From Papilionanthe hookeriana x Papilionanthe teres (Eukaryota > Streptophyta > Magnoliopsida > Asparagales > Orchidaceae), in contig CM040422.1 in NCBI GenBank assembly GCA_022702705.1, positions 36,975,270 through 37,039,269 of the forward strand: a stretch of DNA of 64,000 bases, given 5' to 3'. This document shows, one piece after another, positions 24,684 to 35,955 of the stretch. Below the pieces are notes generated by a model. That model searched no databases, was not told the origin of the DNA, and saw only the letters and a program-made list of their open reading frames with translations. Made by a program: the position numbers and the translations under genes. The number at the start of each line of letters is the position of its first letter. The first letter of the stretch is position 1.

Positions 24684-25762
24684 TCACAGCTCGTAGGGCC
24701 GAAGATTCTCCAATTCTGGATATGGCTGGAAGTGGTAAGGTGCCTTTCTGTCGTCCATCCTTCTAAAAGTGACGGAGATCCACTCCACTAGTACTCTCGG
24801 TATACAATGTTTTGCGATGTCTACTCCATTTCCTTGTAATATCATGACGGAACCTACCGGAAATGGTATCTCCACAGGCCCTCGGAACTTACCCGGGCCT
24901 GCTATCCGGAGATCAGATCCAAACATGATATTGCAATGGTTGACAAACGAAACTGTGCAGAAAGGTCTGACAAAGTCATGGTGGTCTATGTGTGGAGGTA
25001 TGCAGTCGCCCTTCTAATAAATATTGATGATACAACTGTTGGGTATGCAATCTGCTGGCGGTACCCTCCACGTTATGATTCTTTTCACCATTCTTTTAAT
25101 TATCCTCGGCATTGGATCCACCTCACCGTGACGGAGTATCCCTGGTGGATTTCCTTTTCTGTCCTCTGCGAAATTATAACAACATTCGCATTGTATTGTA
25201 ACTCTTTCTTTCACTGGCATCCATTTCTGGGGTTCTGAATAAGTCTTTTCTCTCAGACAGCATGCTCGACCCATTTTCTGAAGTTCTAAGATGCAATCCA
25301 CAATCTGCTGTTGCTCGTACTCTGAGAATACACCTGTGTGTAACTCGAGGCTTTCCAAAATATTGATTCTTTTGCCTCTAATCCTTTCAAAGTACTCAAA
25401 ATTCTTCTTCTCAACATTCTGCATTCTTTCTAGTTCATATTCTGGGATGATCTGCAAGTGACGAGGCCTAGTAATGTATTGCGGGATGTATGGCTCAATC
25501 CCATCATGTTCTCCTGCATACCTTGGCTCCTCAGGGATTGTCTCTATCGGGACATCCTTCGGGGTTGCTTCCGCAACAAGGTTCTTCAGATATGGTATCT
25601 CTGTCTGGCGTCGAGGAAATCTCTTTGCCTCTGATCTTCTCAGAGTTCCCCTTATCCTTTCTGTTGTTCTCGGAGCTTGTTCTCTCTTTTCAGGTTCTTG
25701 ATAAACCGGTATCTTTGAAATATGTGTGTCGGCGAAGGTGGCTATTTCCTCGTGTTGATCTG
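24684..25762 (-). pseudogene. Outer ORF3, C-terminal part: ALKBH9/10-type 2OG-Fe(II) dioxygenase domain
   Basis: AlkB-family enzymes use Fe(II) and 2-oxoglutarate to remove methyl groups from nucleic acids; plant ALKBH9/10 members act on N6-methyladenosine in RNA. Read leftward, the segment shows the family wording: ILESLELHTGVFSEYEQQQI, a TYSEPQKWMP stretch, CCYNFAEDRKGNPPGIL, then IPPHIDHHDFVRPFCTVSF with the iron-binding HxD at 24984-24992. FGSDLRIAGPGKF, PVGSVMILQGNG, AKHC with the distal His at 24807-24809, and SVTFRRMDD with the 2OG-binding Arg follow. All catalytic residues are present. One in-frame TAG just before the HxD (25014-25016) and the inner-element insertion at 25762 break it. 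The 5' part continues at 53648-54051. The natural stop is at 24684-24686. Confidence 0.9.
25758..25762. repeat. Target-site duplication ATCTG, left copy
   Basis: ATCTG immediately precedes the inner element's TGTCGGCA end; the identical ATCTG follows its other end at 53648-53652. Confidence 0.95.
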
Positions 25763-27829
25763 TGTCGGCATTATTTTTAGGTTGTGTGTTGTATTTTGAA
25801 AAGGGGATCGTCAAACAGAAATTGTCGGTGAATTTTAAATTTTAAATTTAATTTAAATATATATATAATTCGGAAAGTAGCATTTGATTTTGAAAATAAT
25901 TTTAAGTTTGAAAGTTTTAAGATGTGAAATCAAACCGATCTCACATCCCAAATAGTTTATATAAACGAGCACCGCACCACGAAGCTTGATGATGGGGCTT
26001 GATTAAATAAACTAGAAGATTTGTGACATCCGTTTGGTCTGCGAACCAATTTTATAAGCCGACAAGTTCCCCTTACTTAATATAAAGGAATTAAGCAGGG
26101 TTTATATTACCTAGGTTCTTAAAGTTCCTTATAAGGGCAAGCCCCTATAGTTAATTACATCTTAAGTGACGAGAATCACCTAAGAAAACTCTCCATAATA
26201 ATCAATAATTCTGCTCTCAAGAATTTCAAAGTTTAAGTTTTCAAAGGATTGAATTTTGGAATTTCAATAGGGAATGGATCAAATTTGGAACATTTTGTTT
26301 TGGGAATTCAAAGGAAGAAAAATAGGAGAAATTACAAGTTCGAAGCGAACTTCAGTAATTTCTCGACTATCCTATTGTTTGGCTTGGATTTAGGAAAGTC
26401 CTAATATTTATTTAATGTTTTGATCTTGCCAATTTTAATTAATTAGGGCTTATGTTCGTACGACATGATCATACAAATAGCCTCGAAGATGTGAGGGTTT
26501 ATGTCGTATCGGACGACTACCTCGGAATCCTAAGACCGGTTAGGGCTTAATTTGCAATGCAAATGCCTAACAAAAGGTTGAGGATTTATGTTGCACTAGG
26601 CAAACTACCTCGAAGTCCTATGGCTTAGTTATTTAATTCTTAAGTAAGTTTTGTTGAAGTAGATTCGAGTTTTGTCGATGACGATGGTCGTGCTGCCCAC
26701 CATGCTCCGAGCTCCTTGTTGTTGCGAGGTTTAGTTTTAGAAGTCATAAATCAGGAGATGAGAAAATTGTTTTGGTTTAGAGAAATTCTTAATTTCCAAG
26801 TGTTTTTTTATGTTTTAATTAAAACAAATCTTAAAGTTGATTATAACAACACCGGTTAAGATCCCACGGTTCCATCCTTCCGGCATCGTTATTTTTATCG
26901 GATTCACTTAGTCAAGATGAATTTGCTAAACTCAACTAAATGATTTCCACACTTTCATTTAGACCGTGGAAAATCCCGTTAGCAACACGTAGGTTACATC
27001 ATCCGAGGTATTCCCGGTCATCCAACAAGACGTTTTAATTTAGTTGTAGTTGTAGTTTTGTATTCTGTTTGTGATTAAATTTTGAGTTGTTTTATATTTT
27101 GAAATGTTGTGGCGGTGAATTTTATCTTGTAATGACTTTTAATTTAGTTTTGGTTTCAGTTTTAGGGACTATCCTAAAAGTGTGGGTTTTCATGCAACAG
27201 TTGTTTATCATGCAAGAAAAGTAAGTGCAATGCGATTAAGTAAATTGCAATAAAGTAAATTTGCAACAAAATAAAAGCGTACCTGAAGGGTCTTCCCGTC
27301 ATCCCAAGCTGCACTCAAACACAATTTAGAATATTTAAGCATTTAGAACAAGTTCCTAGGTAAAACTAAGGGAAGGGTTATGGTTTTCTACCAAGTTCTT
27401 AATCCTATAGCTAGTCATCTCCTATGACGTCTAGGTTCTTGTGTTTTGGTTTGAGGACGATTTTCTTCATCAAAGAACAATTAAGTTCAGTTGTTCTTAT
27501 AAACATCCTATCATATTAAGAAAGTGTTTAAGAAGAATCTTAAACATCTTTTCAATATTGCTAGAATTATTTTAAGTCCAAATGAATTAATCGTCCGGGA
27601 ATTTAAGTTTTGTTGTTATCTTACTCAGTGAACTAGGACATTTGAATATCCTATGAGGAAGCAACATTTCATTTAACGTTCTGTTTAGGAGTTATGACAA
27701 CAAAAGCATTCGAGGGCAAATTGATGTTCAAATGGTTTATGATTTAATTTCAGTTAGTGGGTTTAAATTTGGAATAGTGTTCAAGTTGTTTTATTTTTGA
27801 ATTTCTATATGTCTTAGGTGATGTTATTT

Positions 27830-28090
27830 TTAATTCAATTTAATTTAACTTTGATTTAATTTAATTTGGTTTAGTTTTAATTTTAATTTAATTTAATCTA
27901 ATTTTAATTTTAACTTGATTCTATTATTTAATTTAATTTAATTTAATTTAATTTGATTTCATATGATTTAATTTAATTTAATTTAATCTGATTTAATTTA
28001 ATTTGATTTGATTTAATTTAATTTAATTTAATTTAATTTAATTTAATTTAATTTAATTTAATTTAATTTAATTTAATTTAATTTAAATTT
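27830..28090. repeat. (TTTAA)n microsatellite, inner 3' LTR
   Basis: TTTAA units, with a nearly pure stretch at about 28010-28085. Confidence 0.95.
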
Positions 28091-30372
28091 TAATTTAATT
28101 TTATTTTTTATTTTAATTTAATATTCTATTTTATTTTTTATGTTTTAAAGATGATTTAATTTTAATTATTAAAGTATTAATTTAATTGAAATTTTAAAGG
28201 GATTTAATTTAAATAATTTAACTTTAATTTAATTTAATGATTAAGTCTTTTAGCATTTTAAATCTTAAATTTGGATTATCATTTTAATTAGGAATTAAAT
28301 ATTATTGAGATGATTAATTTAGGGATTCTTAAATTAAAGAACAAATCTCTTCCTAATAATATCCCTATTTTAATAATTCCAATTTTATTATTCTTCCAAA
28401 TTTAATCAATTATTTAATTAAGGTTTATTTCAATTATTTTTAAATTGTTTAATAGGTTTCTCCCCTTATTATTCAAATTTCAATCATCCAAATCAGATTA
28501 GGGTCAAATACTTTACTCTTTAATTTTATTAAGACTAAAGTTTTAATTAAAGGTTAAAATCTTAATTACCATTTTGCCCTTCAAGCTTAATAATTTCATA
28601 ACTCACTAAATTGAGCTTAAATGAACTTGAAATTTTTATGTAGCTTCACTCATATGTCAATAAGGGCATGAGAGGAGAAAATGTGATTTTTCTGTATTTA
28701 ATTTATTTATGTAATTATTTTTGGTGGAAAATAGGGATTTCCAAGGAAAATTTAATAATATGACCAAGGGAAAGTTTCTCTCCTTAAGAAAATTATGGGA
28801 CATTTCTAATGACTAGAGGATCACTTGGACCAATTTTGGTGATTTTTTGAATTATATTCTTTTTATTATAATTATTTTGAGTTTTGGAGTATTAATTAAT
28901 TTAAAAATAAAATAAAGGTTGAAAAATGAATTTTATATTTTTCAAAAATCTCTCTAATATCAAGGGAATCAGAGAATCAATTTTTATAATTTTCTGATTT
29001 CTGTTTGATTTATTAGAATTATTTTAGTGGAAATACTAAAAATATACATTTTTTAAATTTCAAAATTACCTTAGGGCTTTAAAATTTAATATCTCATTAT
29101 AGAGACTTAAGAAAAATATGAGGTTTGTTCCTAAGTGATTAAAATTCAAAATGTGACATTTTGGTGAATTTTATTATTTTTTTTATTTTTATTATTTTTT
29201 AATTATTAAAATATTAAAATAATGTAAGAAAATCAACTTTTTTGAAAAATTACAATTTTATTTTTCTTAAATTCCCCTGATATCAGAGAGGCTTCAAAAC
29301 CAATTTGGTGAATTTTTGAAAAGTATTTTGAAAGTTATGAATTTTTAAAGTTTAAATTAGCTAAATGGTTTAATCAACCCATTTGGTGGGGCTAACCAAG
29401 TCCAATTGACTTCAAATTTTTATGGTGAGTTCCTCTGATCCTAAAGGTCAGTGGAGAATTGATTTCAAGTCAATTTGATGTATGATTAGCTCTAATTAAT
29501 TAAGGACCTATTTTGGGTGTTTAAGCCAATTAGGGTTATTCCAAGTGGATTAATTCAAAACCTATTTTTCCTAGGTTCCTCTGGTCATAATAAACATCAC
29601 CAAATTTTCCTAGAATTTATTTCACAATATGTTAATTATTGGAATTAAAATACTCAAACTAGCAACCTAGAGTTGAAAAATCAATAACTCTTCATAGGGA
29701 TGGCCTCTGACTTTGGAAAATTCGTGGAATGTTCCCAAATTCGGAGGCTTCAAAAACCCTATGGTCTCATGTCATAGTGAATTGTATACATGCATGGAGA
29801 ATTGAAAATGTGCAGAGAGTAAATAAACTATTAAAAATCAAATACTCAATGAAATTAAATGATTTCTTTTCCACATTATTCTCCTCTGTTCACTGAGCAA
29901 GAGGGTATTTTTATTTTATTTTTACGATTTTTCTACACAAAGTTATGCATTTTCAAGTTCTGGTAATTAAATAAATAGGAAAATAGCCTAATTTTCTACT
30001 TATCCACGCGGCACCCTGTCATCCTCGGCATCTCCGAACGGCCACGCGGCGCGCTCCCATTCCAAGCCGCCTTCCGACACAGCGCCACGCAGCCCGCGGT
30101 TCACGTATCATCTCCTGGTCCGACGCCATCTGAGCCGTCCGTCCGCGCGTGTATTGAATGAACGGCATCCGTTCATCGTCCCCAAGCCTCCTAGCCCGAG
30201 AACCGTCCGTCTTCTAGGCCTAAGATCTCACTCGATACTTGACCAAATTGAACGTTCTTATGCTCTATGGATTCATCTCGAGAAGACGAACACATCCATA
30301 TGGTTTATGTGGCATGAAATTGACTCAATAAAAATGGAGAATGTTCAGAAGCTAGGGAAGAAGAGTGAGGCC

Positions 30373-30705
30373 CTACCTTTGCTCAGAGAAGTGTGGCTTC
30401 GATCTGAGGGTTGTGTCACCTTCGATTGCGTCCCAGCAAGCTCCAGATGAAGTCTCCTGGCCTGGTGAATTATCTAGGTAGGATTTCGACCACAATCGAT
30501 TACAAAGCTTGGAGTCTAGAACAGATGGGTGGCCTGGAGAGGGGGCTTTGCTTGGTGGACTTCTTCCCTGGTCTGGTGAAGGTGTAGGATCAATCAATTT
30601 GGGGATTGGTCCACTGTGAAGAAGTGTCCTAGTTTTGTGCTGAAATTTGAACTCAAAATTGAGCTCAGCTAGAGGGAATTGCGGCTGAAATCCAGTGAGA
30701 ATCAA
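30373..30705 (-). CDS. Leader frame in the inner 3' LTR (hypothetical)
   Basis: A 110-codon frame downstream of the TATA motif in element sense, proline/serine-rich, containing LIDPTPSPDQGRSPP. Its counterpart in the 5' LTR (51063-51428) opens slightly earlier and has a different end. It has no recognised domain, signal peptide or membrane segment. It could be an upstream ORF in the leader or chance. Confidence 0.25.
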   Translation of the reverse strand: MILTGFQPQFPLAELNFEFKFQHKTRTLLHSGPIPKLIDPTPSPDQGRSPPSKAPSPGHPSVLDSKLCNRLWSKSYLDNSPGQETSSGACWDAIEGDTTLRSKPHFSEQR

Positions 30706-30793
30706 GTGCTCTATGTGTGGAGAGTGGTCTGGAATGATTTTGGTAGAGTTTCCTTAAGGTTGGTTCAGCACCTCTCCCATGGCCGAGAGAGGG

Positions 30794-30807
30794 GGTGTTT
30801 AAATAGG
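30794..30807 (-). promoter_or_regulatory. LTR TATA motif, inner 3' LTR
   Basis: CCTATTTAAACACC on the - strand, followed by CCCTCTCTCGGCCATGGG. It is identical in the core to the motifs in the other two complete LTRs. Confidence 0.6.
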
Positions 30808-33011
30808 AGAGGCTGGAGGGACTCCCGTGGGGAGTTAGGGACCGGGATCACTGCTCTTGGCAAGAGAAGAATAGCTGCAATGGCCACTAGGGATGGGGCA
30901 GCTCAGCAGGTGGGAATTCCAAACTTTGGCTCCTCCCAAGGTCTCGGCCATGGTGTTTTCCGGCGACCCAGGCGGCTGGCCAGCAGGCATGTGTCACTCT
31001 CAGGTCCAGGTGGGTCAAGGCTGGAGGTGTGTGCAGTCAATTATCCATGGACATGTGTAAAGGGTTTGAATCAAAGTGGAATGGGAAAGGGCTAGTTTTG
31101 GGTCTAAATGGTTCAACCCTTGGTTTTGGGTTAGGTCCACCATCCAAGGCCAATTTGGGCTGAAGGGAAATTCACTTGGATTAGCTTGATAAGTGGGGTC
31201 AAGTCACAATCCAAGTACAATTAAGCTTAAGCAAGAGTTAGGGGAGACATGGGAGTGGTTAATCACTCTTAAGAGAATCATTAAAGGGTCCCCTCTTCTT
31301 GCCATTTTGGGTATGGTGATGTGTCCAAGGCTTTCATGGCTCACATGTGGCTCATGCATGGCTTCATGGCTCACCTTTGGCTTGGAAAAAGCTAAGTCAA
31401 CTTTCATGAAAGAGGTTTTTAGGAATTTTGGTAATTTAGGGGTGATTTGATAGGATTTGGCATATGGCTTAGTTTAGAAATATTTGATGGCTAATTTAGA
31501 ACTTAGGGATGATTTTAATTGAGAGAGGATGAGATCAGATTGTAATGTGGGCCTTAGGATGGGTTTAGACTTTTGGAATTATTTTAGGAATGGGCTTTTG
31601 GATTTCAAAATAAATTTTAGGTTGATAATTTTGTAAAGGATTGGATCCAATAAGTGTTGAATTTAATTTAGGAAGGTTTCATGAATGATTTGGAATAAAT
31701 TTGAAGTGGTTTGGGCTTGAATTGGGTTGGATTTGGACCTCTTCTGGTAAATGGGCCAATGTAGGTCAAATTGGGCTAACTTGGGCCAATGTTGGGCTAG
31801 GGTTCAAATTGATGTAAAATTAATGTTGGGAAATGTTTATGGGAGTGTTTCAAAGAGTTTTTGACTTTGGTTGGGTTTTGATTTTGGGGTTTGGGCTTAT
31901 TTGGGTTAGGTTTGGGTTTAGGTCAAAATTGGGCTTTTTGGCTTTGGGTTGAATTTGAGTGGGGTTTGGGTCTAAATTTTGGGTAAATCATGTTAGTGTT
32001 TGGTTTGTGGGGATGTTAAGGAAGGTTTAGAAAAGGTTTGGGGTTAATTGGAGTTGAATTGGGTTAGTTTGGGTTAGGTTGGGTTAGGTTTGGGTCATGG
32101 GTCCATTTTGGGTTAAAAATCGGTCAAATTGGGGGTTTTGACAAAAGTAGGATAAATTGATAAAATTGGCTCATGGTGTAGTTGAACAAAATGAAATTGG
32201 GAATATATGGGATTTTCTGGAATTTTCTGGGAATTTTCTGAGTTTTTGGATTTTTGGGTCAAGAGGGGTATTTTGGGTATTTGGAGGGTATTGGGAGGTA
32301 TTTTTTGGAATTTTTGGTATTTTTGGCTATGGATGATCAACTTGATTGGTGAGGAAATGTTCAAGGATAATTTTTGGGAATTTTGGGTGATTTGGAAATT
32401 TTGAAAATTTTGGGTAATTTCAAAGGCTTTTGGTAGGTTAGGCATAGGGTCCCCGGGGTCAAAAATTGAAAATTTGGAAAATTGAAGATTGGGTAAATGT
32501 AAGTGGAATAAAATCATTTTGGTTGAACCATGAAGCCATATCAAGCCCTCATGAGCCATGAAGGAACTCATTTGAGGTATTCACTATGTTGTTCCTAACC
32601 CTCTTAGCCAAGGGCTTAGGGGTTAAAGACCATCCATGTGAATCAACTTTCATGAGTCAGGAGGTCAAGTTAGGTATGGGTGTTGTTTTAGGAGGTGTGT
32701 GAAAGTGTAGTGTATAAGTGTAGTGTGTGTGTAGGTCAGCCCTTCACCAGACCAGGCCACCCGGGCAGTCCTAAGGCCATAGAGTCCTATAGGAACTCAT
32801 CCTTTAAACTTCCACATTTGATTTCAACCCTCTAGGTGATTAGGGGTCTATAATCAAGTTTGTTGAGTTTGCAGGGAGCTAAGAAGTGGTTTGAAATTCT
32901 AGGTGGTGGGTCCCAATCCTAATCCTCTAAGATAGTCAAAGGAAAAGCCTAAGGCTAGATCCTATGTACTAAAAAGAAGAAGAGAAGACCTCACCAAAAT
33001 TGAGGTCAACA

Positions 33012-33028
33012 AATGGACCCCCAATAGG
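33012..33028 (-). other. Polypurine-like 3' end motif of the inner element
   Basis: Read on the - strand, CCTATTGGGGGTCCATT abuts the start of the 3' LTR (TGTTGACCTC). It is at the polypurine-tract position but is only partly purine. Its first 15 nt are the reverse complement of a segment in the 5' leader (see 46083-46097). Confidence 0.5.
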
Positions 33029-33399
33029 TGTGGTGAGCTGACAGAGCACACCGCGCGTATTAGTGTTGACCGAAGTGATCAACAAAACCAACACAAAAGT
33101 TCAAGTAACAAACTTAGGACAAAGTAGAAGAGTTCCCGCTGGGGAGTGTCAAGTATATCTCTGAGACTGGAGATTCCTGAACTCTCGCTGGGGAAAGGAA
33201 AAGGAGGTGAATCCCAAATCACATGATCAGGGCGAATTTCAATTTAGATTTTATTTTGTTTCAATTTAAGTTTTGATGTGTGAGCTCAGATTTTAGTTTG
33301 AGTTTAAATTTAGATTGAAGTTTTGTTAAGATTAATTTGAAGGGATTTGAACTTGAAATGAAAAAAAAAGGAATTTTGTGGTTTTAGATGTAACATCTT
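33029..33399 (-). other. Inner element, non-coding region before the array
   Basis: This is collinear with 19763-20089 of the outer copy (shared CACACCGCGCGT, GATCAACAAAACCAACACA, CGCTGGGGAGT, TCCTGAACTCTCGCTGG). A stem of GTGTTGA with TCAACA and nearby CCAACAC lies at about 33060-33095. No gene. Confidence 0.6.
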
Positions 33400-35336
33400 C
33401 AACCTCAAGAGAAAATTGAATTGATCGGATTGAATCATTGCAACGAGGAGAGATCTCAGAGCAATGCGGTATTGGATGTAAAATCCTTAACCTCAAGAGT
33501 TTGATTTTGATGTATTTCATTGTGATAGGGAAGAATCCTAAAGCAATGCGGTCTCGGATGTAAAATCCTCAACCCCAAAAGTTTGATTTTGATGTATTTC
33601 ATTGCGATAGGGAAAGAATCCTAAGGCAATGCAGTCTTGGATGTAAAATCCTCAACCCCAGAAGTTTGATTTTGATGTATTTCATTGCGATAGGGAAAGA
33701 ATCCTAAAGCAATGCAGTCTCGGATGTAAAATCCTCAACCCCAGGAAATTTGATTTTGATGTATTTCATTGCGATAGGGAAAGAATCCTAAAGTAATGCA
33801 GTCTCGGATGTAAAATCCTCAACCCCAAGAAGTTTGATTTTGATGTATTTCATTGCGATAGGGAAAGAATCCTAAAGCAATGCAGTCTCGGATGTAAGAT
33901 CCTCAACCCCAAGAATTTGATTTTGATGTATTTCATTGGGATAGGGAAAGAATCCTAAAGCAATGCAGTCTCGGATGTAAAATCCTCAACCCCAAAAATT
34001 TGATTTTGATGTATTTCATTGCGATAGGGAAAGAATCCTAAAGCAATGCAGTCTCAGATGTAAAATCCTCAACCCCAAGAATTTGATTTTGATGTATTTC
34101 ATTGCGATAAGAAAAAAATCCTAAAGCAATGCAGTCTCGGATGTAAAATCCTCAACCCCAAAAGTTTGAATTTGATGTATTTCATTGCGATAGGGAAGGA
34201 ATCCTAAAGCAATGCAGCCTCGGATGTAAAATCCTCAACCCCAAAAGTTTGAATTTGATGTATTTCATTGCGATAGGGAAAGAATCCTAAAGCAATGCAG
34301 TCTCGGATGTAAAATCCTCAACCCCAAAAGTTTGAATTTTGATGTATTTCATTGCGATAGGGAAAGAATCCTAAAGCAATGCAGCCTCGGATGTAAAATC
34401 CTCAACCCCAAAAGTTTGAATTAGATGTATTTCATTGCGATAGGGAAAGAATCCTAAAGCAATGCAGTCTCGGAGGTAAAATCCTCAACCCCAAGAATTT
34501 GATTTTGATGTATTTCATTGCGATAGGGAAAGAATCCTAAAGCAATGCAGTCTCGGATGTAAAATCCTCAACCCTAAAAATTTGATTTTGATGTATTTCA
34601 TTGCGATAAGGAAAGAATCTTAAAGCAATGCAGTCTCGGATGTAAAATCCTCAACCCCAAAAATTTGATTTTGATGTATTTCATTGCGATAGGGAAAGAA
34701 TCCTAAAGCAATGCAGCCTCGGATGTAAAATTCTGAACCCCAAAAGTTTGAATTTGATGTATTTCATTGCGATAGGGAAAGAATCCTAAAGCAATGCAGT
34801 CTCGGATGTAAAATCCTCAACCCCAAAAGTTTGAATTTTTGATGTATTTCATTGCGATAGGGAAAGAATCCTAAAGCAATGCAGCCTCGGATGTAAAATC
34901 CTCAACCCCAAAAGTTTTAATTTGATGTATTTCATTGCGATAGGGAAAGAATCCTAAAGCAATGCGGTCTCGGATGTAAAATCCTCAACCCCAAGAATTT
35001 GATTTTGATGTATTTCATTGCGATAGGGAAAGAATCCTAAAGCAATGCAGTCTCGGATGTAAAATCCTCAACCCCAAGAATTTGAATTTGATGTATTTCA
35101 TTGCGATAGGAAAGAATCCTAAAGCAATGCAGTCTCGGATGTAAAATCCTCAACCCCAAGAATTTGAATTTGTTGTATTTCATTGTGATAGGGAAAGAAT
35201 CCTAAAGCAATGCAGTCTCGGATGTAAACTCCTCAACCCCAAGAATTTGATTTTGATGTATTTCATTGCGATAGGGAAAGAATCCTAAAGCAATGCAGTC
35301 TCGGATGTAAAATCCTCAACCCCAAGAATTTGATTT
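33400..35336 (-). repeat. Inner 3' tandem array: about 22 units of ~83 bp with hairpins
   Basis: Each unit contains GGATGTAAAATCC (stem GGAT/ATCC), a spacer with TTTGATTTTGATGTATTTC, and CATTGC-GATAGGGAAAGAATCCTAAA-GCAATG. The latter folds with a 6-bp stem CATTGC/GCAATG and an inner TAGG/CCTA stem (for example 33851-33882). In the first unit (33436-33466) the inner pair is GAG/CTC instead of AGG/CCT, a compensated change. The array sits where the outer copy has its 32-bp subunits but is not homologous to them, although the flanks on both sides are. Confidence 0.95.
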
Positions 35337-35500
35337 TGATTGAGATTTGATTTGAAATTTGGAAAGATTGAATTTGAAATTTGATTGAGATTCGATTTGA
35401 GATTTGGAAAGATTGAATTTGAAATTTGATTGAGATTTGATTTGAAATTTGGAAAGTTGAATTTGAATTTTATTGAGATTTGATTTGAAATTTATGTTCA
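35337..35500. repeat. Short direct repeats of ~48 bp (3-4 copies)
   Basis: The pattern GATTGAGATTTGATTTGAAATTTGGAAAGATTGAATTT recurs with small changes, in pieces shorter than 20 bp of identity. It is a low-complexity junction between the array and the 3' UTR. The - strand frame through it (35316-35501) is a repeat artefact. Confidence 0.8.
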
Positions 35501-35955
35501 TTTTGTTTGTCTTTTAACGATTCAAATTTATTTTATCATTCATTTAATGTTCATGTGAATTTGGTGTTCATCATTTTTTAGATTTTTAAGGAAAGTTTTC
35601 TTTTATTCTTTTTTTTTTGTTTCTTTTCTGTTCTTTGTTCGAAGTTCATTTAACTTTAATGGCGTTTCTCAGTCAACTTGCACAAAAGAGGTGAAGGCCA
35701 AAAATGTGACATGGTCACTTTCATTCCAATCATGTTGAAGATACATCATACAACTCGATCCGGAATACATCTCATACAATCCATGTAGACTCAAAACGGA
35801 CTATGTGTGATCTTCGTCGATCCATCCAAAAAGGTATCCGTCAAAAATCCATGTCCGAATAGTGAGGTACATGGTCAATAACATCACCTTCCAAGCCATC
35901 CTCGGCAAGGATGTCGTATGGATGTACGTTGGAGGTGTGATATTTTCCATGTAAC
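35501..35955 (-). other. Inner element, 3' UTR after ORF3
   Basis: Homologous to the outer copy at 24230-24683. It has T-rich runs and no gene. Confidence 0.6.

Larger units (their letters stand above)
25763..33011 (-). repeat. 3' LTR of the inner element (7.25 kb)
   Basis: It runs TGTCGGCATTATTTTTAGG to AAAATTGAGGTCAACA and is collinear with 46341-53647. Relative to that copy it lacks about 40 bp near 25980, where TCTATCCCGGAGAATAGACA is missing. The GC-rich centre is at 30000-31100. Open frames on both strands of that centre (for example 30154-30450 +) are matched in the other LTR copies, but LTR copies share sequence by descent, so this alone does not prove coding. Confidence 0.95.

Noticed and set aside
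20090..35336. Enrichment of m6A consensus sites (AGACU, a DRACH word) in both 3' arrays, which would fit an element-encoded eraser
   Set aside because: One AGACU per 83-126 bp is no more than chance: DRACH is expected about once in 57 nt. The link to ORF3 is attractive but has no support from counts.
33400..35336. CRISPR-like repeat array
   Set aside because: There are no unique spacers between repeats; the units are plain tandem copies, and the context is a plant retrotransposon.
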